Assembly (NCBI GenBank): GCA_963576725.1
Contig: OY755241.1
Location: 71,371,041 to 71,435,040 of the forward strand
Source of the DNA: Azorinus chamasolen
Taxonomy: Eukaryota > Mollusca > Bivalvia > Cardiida > Solecurtidae
DNA: 64,000 nt
Direction: 5' to 3'
Part shown: piece after piece, positions 56,910 through 64,000 of the stretch
Numbering within the stretch: the stretch's first letter is position 1
Layout of the letters: the number at the start of each line of letters is the position of its first letter
Notes under the pieces: model-generated
What the model saw: only the letters and a program-made list of their open reading frames with translations
The model's database searches: none
Told to the model about the DNA's origin: nothing
Made by a program: the position numbers and the translations under genes

Positions 56910-57242
56910 CTGCAACAAAATAAGAAGACATTTCATGGCAAAATTCTCCGGGATTATATAATGGTTAAAAGAATGGGTAAGTTTTCTTACATTGATGCTG
57001 AAACATAAACAACGGTGACTACCGTAAATAACCATGAGCTGATCGATACACCTCAGTCCTGTTCTTTGCTGACTCTAAAGTTTATTTTGAATTAATTCTA
57101 GAGCCATTGAATTTCTTGCAGGAGGGTGGCATGTAACTGATTACCAATTCCTGCTTGTACAAAAGTCTGATGGTTTTAGACAGCATATTTCACCCCCATA
57201 CATGAAGAGACCAGATTCCTTGTTGGGGATTATTGCTTTCAT

Positions 57243-57355
57243 ACTTGCTGTCTCACTTTTTGAATCCATGTGATAGAGCATTTACTCTATAGTAGAAAAT
57301 GCTATATTTATTATTCAAAAACTACATAATTCTAACAGTTTCCTTTCGTCTAGTA
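57243..57355. mobile_element. MITE family B, core fragment
   Basis: 'tgatagagcatttactctat' and 'agtagaaaatgctatattta' form the family's central palindrome. The ends are missing. Confidence 0.4.
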
Positions 57356-57758
57356 ACAAGGATTTACGGGACGCAGGATCCCGAGCCCATATACGCATGA
57401 ATTTACCTCGGTACGCATCGCAATTATTACATTGCATCCATGTGTACGCAGAAAAAAAGTTACGGATATTTAATAAATGTAGGCGATGTTTTACCACGGG
57501 TTTATCCTCTTTAAACTGTTCTGTTTTCTAGCATTTATATAACGAAAACTGCGCCTCAATTACACTTCGAGCATGGGTTTTGCCGATTCTATATTTAGTA
57601 ACATATGTTTAAATATCAGCCAATAGATAATAACATTTCGTAAAGGAAACGTTGCACTTGGATTGTTTCGGTGTTTTCGCTCTTAGCTATACCGTTTCAG
57701 CGTCTCTCGCAACAATGTAAAAAAACTGACTTATTCAAATCCCCTTCCGACAAAAGAA

Positions 57759-58797
57759 AACAAGAGTGCCATGAGGCCCTGAAGCGCTCACCTGAGATAC
57801 ACCAGGGGCGGGGCCATAATTTGTACACCCTTGGTAGAGAACAAGGCAAAGCAGTATTCCATTAATTAAAGGTCTAAGCCTTATGGCTTCAGAGAAAAAT
57901 AATATTTTCCCCATGAAAAACTGATAAGCTAGGGCCAAGTTTCGCCCAGAGGTCATGGTCGTAAGTTGAACAATCTTTGTAGAGGACCATTAGATCATGC
58001 TACATGCCAAATATCAAAGGTCTAGGCCTTACCGTTTCAGATGAAGATTTTTTTTAAAGATTTTCCTATGAAAAACTGATAAACCCTTGGGCGGGGCCAT
58101 TTTTGGCCCGTGGGTAATAATTTGAACAATCTTTGTAGAGGACCATAAGATCATGCTACATGCCAAATATCAAAGGTCTAGGCCTTAGTTTCAGAGAAGA
58201 CTGTTAAAAGATTTTCCTATGAAAAACTGATAAGCCCTTGGGCGGGGCCATTTTTAGCCTGGGTCATAATTTGAACAACCTTTGTAGAGGACCATTAGAT
58301 CATGCTACATGCCAAATATCAAAGGTAATCTTTGTAGAGGACCATAAGATCATGCTACATGCCAAATATCAAAGGTCTAGGCCTTACAGTTTCAGAGAAG
58401 AAGATTTTTAAAGATTTTCCTATGAAAAACTGATAAGCCCTTGGGCGGGGCCATTTTTGGTCCGGGGGTAATAATTTGAACAATCTTTGTAGAGGACCAT
58501 TAGATCATGCTACATGCCAAATATCAAAGGTCTAGGCCTTACAATTTCAGAGAAGATTTTTAAAGATTTTCCTATGAAAAACTGATAAGCCCTTGGGCGG
58601 GGCCATTTTTGGCCCGGGGGTCATAATGTGAACGTTTCGTTCCCCCTAGCCACTGATGCTTCTGACAAAATTTGGTTAAAATCGGGTCAGCAGTTTCAGA
58701 GGAGATGTCGTTTGAAAATGTGGACGGACGCCAGACACGGGACAAATAGAGGTCACAATAGCTCATCCTGAGCCTTTGGCTCAGGTGAGCTAAAAAT
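57759..58797 (+). mobile_element. Tandem-core nonautonomous element, copy 3
   Basis: The left tip is AACAAGAGTGCCATGAGGCCCTGAAGCGCTCACC and the right tip is AGCTCATCCTGAGCC.TTGGCTCAGGTGAGCTAAAA, as in copy 1. There are about five core units of roughly 150 bases with 'cccttgggcggggccatttt' and 'gtagaggaccattagatcat', plus one truncated unit near 58325. A GGACGGACGCCAGACACGGGAC segment precedes the right tip. Confidence 0.75.
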
Positions 58798-58801
58798 GAC
58801 A

Positions 58802-59055
58802 CGGATGCGAATCCTAGTTCCAGTAACAGAGGAGAAACTTCCAATTTGTCTGCAAAACGCGAGCGTAATTTTCAAAGTACCTGGTTTGACAAATATAAAT
58901 GGTTAAACTTTACAAATGACAAGATGTTTTGTCAAAATTGTGTCTCTGCCAAAAGTGCAGCGAATCCTTTTACGGATGGATGCATAAACTTTCAAAATTC
59001 AACGCTCAGTTGCCACCAGGACAGCAAGGTACATATGAACAGTGTACACTCTTAA
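58802..59055 (+). CDS. TTF-type zinc-finger reading frame, possibly one exon
   Basis: The frame is open from the transposon border to TAA (59053-59055), about 84 codons, without an ATG in a good position. It encodes KRERNFQSTWFDKYKWLNFT, MFCQNCVSAK and INFQNSTLSCHQDSKVHMNS. Trp-Phe-Asp-Lys-Tyr-x-Trp-Leu, followed by C-x2-C and a distal C-H/H pair, is the TTF-like zinc finger of hAT transposases and of domesticated ZNF862/KIAA1586-like proteins. A donor-like AGCAAG|GTACAT occurs at 59029, but its phase (0) does not fit the next exon at 59494. It could be the start of a hAT-derived gene or a fragment. Confidence 0.5.
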
Positions 59056-59493
59056 TTTGAGATCAAATTTTAGAAGAGCGCGACAGAATATTTCAAAAAG
59101 GCATGCTCTACACAGCAATAGTAAACTGCAAGATTATGTATTGCAGTTGCGTACAGTATATATGACAAAACGGGACATTCCAGCTGACTGCTTCACTAAT
59201 TAATGCAGTTACATATTTCAGAAATCTTAACAATGATTTTATTAAAATAAGACTTAGTCAAAAGTAGTCTGCAGGACGAATACAAGATTTAGGATTTAAG
59301 TTATCCAAAATATGTACTCGCAATTTTTTTGGCTCATCCCTTATATTTCGACTTGCTATTTTCATAGTCCTCAAGAGCTAAGTTCAAACCCAGCCTTAAG
59401 ATTTAAATAAACTTTGCAGACTGCATTATAGAGTATTCTCATTTTGCATAAATTATTTCATATGGACTGATAATAATTTAAAACTTATTACAG

Positions 59494-59564
59494 CACTGGC
59501 AGGACAACATGTTTGCGCACTACACCAGAGCTGAAGAAGCTCTACAACAATTGTAAAGGGAAAG
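59494..59564 (+). CDS. Myb/SANT-like protein, exon 1 seen
   Basis: The acceptor AAACTTATTACAG and donor GGGAAAG|GTATTG bound 71 bases. One frame is fully open: TGRTTCLRTTPELKKLYNNC then KGK. 'RTxxELKKLYNNxKxKAK' is the recognition-helix end of the Myb/SANT-like DNA-binding domain common in molluscs (Myb_DNA-bind_5 type). It leaves one base, which completes an Ala codon with the first two bases of the next exon. The N-terminal helices should lie upstream but were not found. Confidence 0.6.
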
Positions 59565-59834
59565 GTATTGACATATTTATTTCAAGTTACATGCACAAAG
59601 TTGAATTTCCCGAAATCATTGAATGGACTTATCCGAAATGAAAAAGGCTGTTTAAAAGTGAATATAAATATCAATAGATTTGACTATAAATAAATTTTAC
59701 ATTTAAATATTTGATCATTATTTTAGCATTGAATTTGTTACCCTTAAATGGTATATTATAAAACAATAATAGGTCAAGTTCCAACAATTTAATTTCTGAA
59801 TATATGAAGTATTTATGAACCACAAATGACAGTA

Positions 59835-60047
59835 TTAACCCATTATTCCATGAAGTAAGAATTAATGACATTATGAATATTAATTGCATTTGATTTTATA
59901 ATTGCACATGGACACATGAGTTTCTTTGGCATGATAGAACATGGACATTCATATTTAATTATATAATAAACAAACATAGCAGACCCAGATCAGACAGTTC
60001 ATTCAGTAGCTGTTTAGTCTGGGTGTGCACTGTTTGCAAAGTGTTAA
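59835..60047. mobile_element. MITE family A variant, complete
   Basis: TTAACCCATTATTCCATGAA ... TGCAAAGTGTTAA with TTAA on both sides. Hairpin 'agcagacccagatcagacag' / 'ctgtttagtctgggtgtgc'. Confidence 0.65.
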
Positions 60048-60387
60048 TTATGGAGTAAAAGGTCAAGACACCACCGGTGTACAGATTAAAAAAAGTTCCT
60101 TTTAAAAAATATAGATATAATAAATTACTTAGAGCAGAGAATATCTCTATAAACAATAACATTTATGCATTAATTCAGGTATGTTGGAACAAATATAAAT
60201 TGTATCAACATTTGAACTGGTACTACAAAAATACTGTATCACTCACTCAATCATCCTATAATTGCATATTCCTCTCAAATTTTCACTCACCATGCCAAGC
60301 TGTCAATGTCATCATTCAGCCCAAAACTACAGACCTGATAAATGTTTTGTTTGTTAATTTATTAAAAGCATTGCTTTTATTTAATAG

Positions 60388-60540
60388 CCAAAGAAAAGCT
60401 TGATGTTCAGAGAAAAACAGGAGGCGGGGCAATGCCAAATTTCAATCCTTGTGAGGATGTTGTTATCCAACATTGTACAAAGACCAACTCTGCTGAAGGA
60501 GAAGGTATTGATGGAGGGATGGAATCCACAATTTTCAACA
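60388..60540 (+). CDS. Myb/SANT-like protein, exon 2
   Basis: The acceptor TTTTATTTAATAG opens a 153-base exon ending at CAACA|GTATGT. In the phase set by the previous exon it reads AKEKLDVQRKTGGGAMPNFN, EDVVIQHCTKTNSAEGEG and IDGGMESTIF without a stop. The 'RKTGGG' box immediately after the Myb-like helices, followed by an acidic 'GI.GG.DS' segment, is characteristic of this family. The single base left over joins the next exon in frame. Confidence 0.65.
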
Positions 60541-60601
60541 GTATGTCTTTAATTAATTCAATTGTTTAATAATTTCCATCATATAAGAATGTTATTACAA
60601 C

Positions 60602-60646
60602 TTTGCAAACAAAGTAGACCCAGATCAGGGTCTGCTCTGTTTGCTT
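60602..60646. repeat. MITE family A hairpin, minimal
   Basis: 'gcaaacaaagtagacccaga' / TCAGGGTCTGCTCTGTTTGC is a nearly loopless inverted repeat. Confidence 0.6.
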
Positions 60647-61315
60647 TGGACATATATGAACACATGTAAATCTAACTGTACAGTTTCTACTTATAATAAA
60701 TATCTAGTGATCCTGTGTACCTGTGCCATTATAAAAATTCATTTGATTAGTATGCATGATGTAATTATTTCCAACATGAATATTCAGCAGGGATTAGTGT
60801 TGAATGAAATCATTCTTAATTTATGTTTCAGAGATGAATTCATTGACCAGTTCTAAAAACATTACCTGCATGTGCTATTATAATTATGATGAATTGATAT
60901 TTATGCAGTTTTCTCTTGAAGAAAATATGTTGCATCTGACGCCTAAATATCGTTTAAATGTGACAAATTAAACTCTTCATCCATAAATTGGCATTAAGTT
61001 ATGAAATTGAAATGATGTTCATACACATTTGATAATCAACAGCAGAGAATTTTATGAATTTGGGCATTTAATGTAACTCCAATGTAATATTTATAAAATT
61101 CTTGAAAATTAAGGCATTATGCAAGAGATATTTTGGCATACGGTCATGTTGCATGTGACATGCCTTAAATGTTTGGGGGGAAAACTTAAAAAGTGTTTTT
61201 TATGATTATGATGATAGTAATAATAAATATTACAATAGACTGTCAGATAAAACAATCCATTTTTCAAAAGAATGGCTGGAAAGATAAATAATCTACAGTT
61301 CTAGTAAGCCTAAAT

Positions 61316-61384
61316 GCAAACCGAGTATACCTATACCCGACGGCTATTATAGCAGTCGTCTGTTTAGGGTCTGTCCAATTTGCA
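61316..61384. repeat. MITE family A hairpin
   Basis: TGCAAACCGAGTATACC.. pairs with ..GGGTCTGTCCAATTTGCA across 'gacggctattatagcagtcg'. 60647-61315 otherwise has no gene. Confidence 0.5.
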
Positions 61385-61469
61385 CATGAAATTATACTGA
61401 TATGATGCTACAAAGACTGCTATGGCTATAAGTTCCTATGTATATAAAACACTAAAAATTGTTTTCAAG

Positions 61470-61566
61470 ATTTCACTTTTAAAGCTACATTTGGTACGAG
61501 CAGTACTGAAGTGACTGCTGACCTGTCCCTCACAAGTGTAGAGCATGTTGGAGAAAATGTAATAAG
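61470..61566 (+). CDS. Myb/SANT-like protein, exon 3
   Basis: The acceptor AAATTGTTTTCAAG and donor ATAAG|GTAAGA bound 97 bases. Joined to the leftover A of exon 2 the frame is open: FTFKATFGTSSTEVTADLSL then TSVEHVGENVI. It is a Ser/Thr-rich linker without a named motif. Its two leftover bases (AG) plus the first base of the next exon make a serine codon and keep the frame. Confidence 0.55.
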
Positions 61567-61769
61567 GTAAGATTAATACAAGGCCACCATGTCTATCTTA
61601 TATTTTGTTATGCAAGTGTCTAGTGTTTGAAGGGTTCTTTGTATTTGTGTCAATTTTATAGATAAACAGATTTATGTGCTTATTTTTAAACATATTTATT
61701 TGTTTATGTTTAAATGAACAGAATTTTAAATTTAAATGTACGTTCTAATGAACATAATGTAACAAGGTG

Positions 61770-61965
61770 AAAAGTTGTAACTCGGTTGGGGCTCAAACCA
61801 AGGGCTTTTTGTTTACCATGCCACCACTCTACCGACTGAGATTCTAAGCCATAGAATAGCCATTAACTATTTCCCATCATTTTCTACCAGGCCACACACC
61901 CTCTAGGCTCTACACAAGAATTCGTCCCGAAAAAAGTTGTGACTCAACATTTCACCACAATCTCT
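61770..61965 (-). repeat. tRNA-derived SINE, copy 4
   Basis: On the minus strand, AGTCGGTAGAGTGGTGGCAT and TGGTTTGAGCCCCAACCGAGTT correspond to boxes A and B, with 'ctggtagaaaatgatgggaa' at the leader. Confidence 0.6.
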
Positions 61966-62014
61966 ACATTTACAATTATTATTTAACACCGCCCCACAAT
62001 CCCATTTCTCGTAA

Positions 62015-62243
62015 CAATTACACATTTCCTAATGGACTATTTTTAGCCACAATCTCTTTAAACAATCTACCGAAAAGGAGCATTCACTAGAGAAAAGGAA
62101 AATTTATAATTGTGTAGTTTTTAAACCTTGTGATAAATAAAACTTATGCTGATACGGAACAAATGCTCTATTTATCACAATGGTTTCAAGAAGCGACTTG
62201 TAAAGAGAATTCAAAAAGTGTAAGTTGGAGGGAATGAGAATGA
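62015..62243. mobile_element. MITE family B, degraded
   Basis: ACATTTCCTAATGGACTATT start, ACCGAAAAGGAGCATTCACT, central 'caaatgctctatttatcaca' and end GGAGGGAATGAG. The TTAA tips are lost. Confidence 0.6.
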
Positions 62244-62466
62244 TTTACATGTAAAGCTTTTTTAGATAAATCATTCCTATATGTGGCGTATTAGCTCAAA
62301 ATATATTTGATAGGATAATTTATTAAAAATGACAACTTCTAAAGCACTGAATGGATTACCACCAAAGTTTACAAGAATGATCTTCATGTGTCCATCTATC
62401 AAGCTGATATAAATATTTCCATTATAAAAAGACATGGTCTATGCAGGATATATTTTCGCATTCCAG

Positions 62467-62778
62467 CACGTATGTTCCAATTCCCAACATGTCTGACCAG
62501 AATGAGACATGGCTAGTGGTGTATCTAATACATGTACCCAACATCAGAAACCCAGGGGTAAGAGACGCAGAGCGAAGGAGGAACATGACCTATATGATCT
62601 AGGGAAGGAGAGGATAGAGGCAGAAACAAATAAATTTCATGCAGAGACTTTATACTGGGAAAGTAGAAAAAATAATGAAGATGAACTATCTAGGCTTAAA
62701 AAGGAATTACTACTTAGACAAATTGCAAATATAGTGCTAGTTGAAATCAACCAAAAACAATCTGTTACTGAAGAATAA
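62467..62778 (+). CDS. Myb/SANT-like protein, last exon, one frameshift
   Basis: The acceptor TTCGCATTCCAG precedes the frame dictated by exon 3: TYVPIPNMSDQNETWLVV. Near 62515-62525 the homologous sequence moves by one base to SNTCTQHQKPRGKRRRAKEE, then HDLYDLGKERIEAETNKF, NNEDELSRLKKELLLRQIAN and a TAA at 62776-62778. 'KPRGKRRR' is a basic patch that could be a nuclear-localisation signal, followed by a heptad-like coiled coil, the usual C-terminus of this family. The total visible product would be about 210 residues. The slip may be a sequencing error or a true lesion; an independent ATG at 62509 could also start the basic/coiled-coil part. Confidence 0.6.
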
Positions 62779-62824
62779 TAGTTCTGCTTACACATACTTG
62801 GGTTTCAGCTTATAACACACACAC

Positions 62825-63565
62825 TCTCTCCCTACAGCTGTAAGAAGTTTCTTTGTAAAAATTTCAAAGTCCCACAACTCTGCAGAAAATCATTAAACTT
62901 GAACAGGAATAATATATGCTCATCAAAACATGGTACTGATCTATCCTATGAAGTTTCATGAAAATGCAACTAAAGTTTCTGGAAAATTCATCAAACTGGT
63001 ACAGAAATAAGGTTTGCACAGCTTCTCAACTAGGCATAGTGCTGATCAAACATAGAGAATTTCATGATAATCTGAACAAGTCAAAATTTTCATGTAGAAA
63101 TTCAAAGTCCTATAACTCAATCATCGAATTGGAACATGTATAGGAAATGCACATCTATGCATGGTACTGATGGATCCTATGAACTTTCATGAAAATCTTG
63201 AAACCGTGCAAACAATATTTTCCATGTAAAAATTACAAAGTCCCTTAACCAATTCCCTCATTGGCTATCTTTAGATCCACCCACTTTGAAGAGAACTACC
63301 TAGAAGGGGCATTTACTAGAGAATAGGAAAAGCTAAGATTTGTGTAGTTTTGAAACACATATGATAAATAGAGCATTTGCTCCTATTTTTCAAAATGGTT
63401 TCAAAAGGGGATTTTTAAAGAGGCTTTCAAAACGCGTCAATATGAGGGAATGGGTTAATGGGGAACATGAATGCATTATGCACACCTAGGCATGGAGCTG
63501 ATCAATCCCATGAAATTTCATGTTAATCCGGCCAAAGCTTTTGGAGAAACTGCAGACAAATTAAG
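62825..63565. repeat. Tandem-core repeat split by a MITE
   Basis: Units of about 150 bases with 'atttcaaagtcccacaactc', 'gcatagtgctgatcaa' and 'gaatttcatgataatct' continue on both sides of the MITE at 63245-63458. The open frame at 62958-63143 belongs to the repeat. Confidence 0.6.
63245..63458. mobile_element. MITE family B, complete, nested
   Basis: TTAACCAATTCCCTCATTGG ... TATGAGGGAATGGGTTAA. It interrupts the flanking tandem repeat with TTAA on both sides, which supports TTAA target duplication. Interior 'atgataaatagagcatttgc'. Confidence 0.75.
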
Positions 63566-63744
63566 CTTCTATCATCAGTAACAAAACGTTGTTTAATTGA
63601 AATATGTTAATTATACGATCATTTCCCACTTCTGCATTGTAAGGAGGTTGGATGTCATCAAACTAGGGATCTGTTAATAGTTTCACGAGGGAAACTGTCT
63701 CCTCTTCTCTGTCCAAAGTTGTGTAGCACAACACAGGCGATAAT

Positions 63745-63820
63745 ATTAAGCTGTCACCTGCCTCCAAGACCAATATTTTACCAGATTGGACGTCCGGTTT
63801 AGAGACGTTTTACTGTACTG
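63745..63820. mobile_element. Right end of a pogo-like MITE
   Basis: 'aagctgtcacctgcctccaa' and 'ccggtttagagacgttttac' then TGTA match the right half of the element at 20719-20933. Confidence 0.5.
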
Positions 63821-63920
63821 TATCCTTTTCTCTTATCACAAGTAGAATATTACATTGCAGGGCATAACATTTTGGTTTTGAGTAGGTTTTCATCGACATA
63901 TTATTTTGCATTGACGAAAT

Positions 63921-64000
63921 ACAGTAAACCCTCTCTATAAGGGCCCCTAAATTGTGTTAATTAGTTGGTATTTAGGACAGGTGGCTACTGCAAACAGGTG
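63921..64000. mobile_element. Left end of a pogo-like element, cut by the window edge
   Basis: 'acagtaaaccctctctataa' followed by GGGCCCCTAAATTG and GACAGGTGGC is a typical Tigger/pogo left end. The rest lies beyond the window. Confidence 0.45.

Overview
The window looks like nuclear DNA of an invertebrate, most likely a mollusc and probably a bivalve. There are no long intact reading frames. The recognisable coding pieces are short exons with GT/AG borders, the DNA is AT-rich, and most of it is repeats. The repeat types point the same way: tRNA-derived SINEs, CR1-type LINEs with a 2A-like peptide, a DIRS-like tyrosine-recombinase retrotransposon, an animal CACTA transposase, pogo-type MITEs, and tandem-core elements like the pearl/HINE group of bivalves. 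The taxonomic call is inference; no barcode gene is present.

Layout. 1-11 kb: minisatellites, two tandem-core mobile elements, many TTAA-flanked MITEs, and a 64-bp array that appears to derive from the splice-donor end of a minus-strand exon (11076-11216). 12-16 kb: LINE remnants, one split by a MITE, and a 2.1-kb tandem-core element. 16.5-18.9 kb: a 2.3-kb terminal-inverted-repeat element with GC-rich subterminal arrays and an AT-rich interior. 19-26 kb: MITEs, hairpin arrays and a 55-bp minisatellite. 27-31 kb: a decayed DIRS-like retrotransposon (gag, RT, RNase H, tyrosine recombinase). 31.4-35.3 kb: two LINE remnants. 35.5-37 kb: a decayed CACTA transposase.

38.3-55.2 kb, plus strand: a series of exons that I read as one gene. 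It has a SET methyltransferase domain (41.4-42.5 kb), a repetitive Gln/Pro-rich linker (47.9-49.8 kb) and a CARF/ALS2CR8-like region (50.7-55.2 kb). Its introns are packed with SINEs, MITEs, a reverse-transcriptase fragment and tandem-core elements. Several of its exons and junctions need single- or two-base corrections to stay in frame, yet the exons show almost no in-frame nonsense changes.

58.8-62.8 kb, plus strand: a zinc-finger reading frame, then four exons of a Myb/SANT-like DNA-binding protein whose splice phases match at all three joins, with one internal frameshift. A minus-strand terminal exon lies at 56.7-56.9 kb. The rest is repeats. Coordinates of repeats and exon borders were read by eye and may be off by a few bases.
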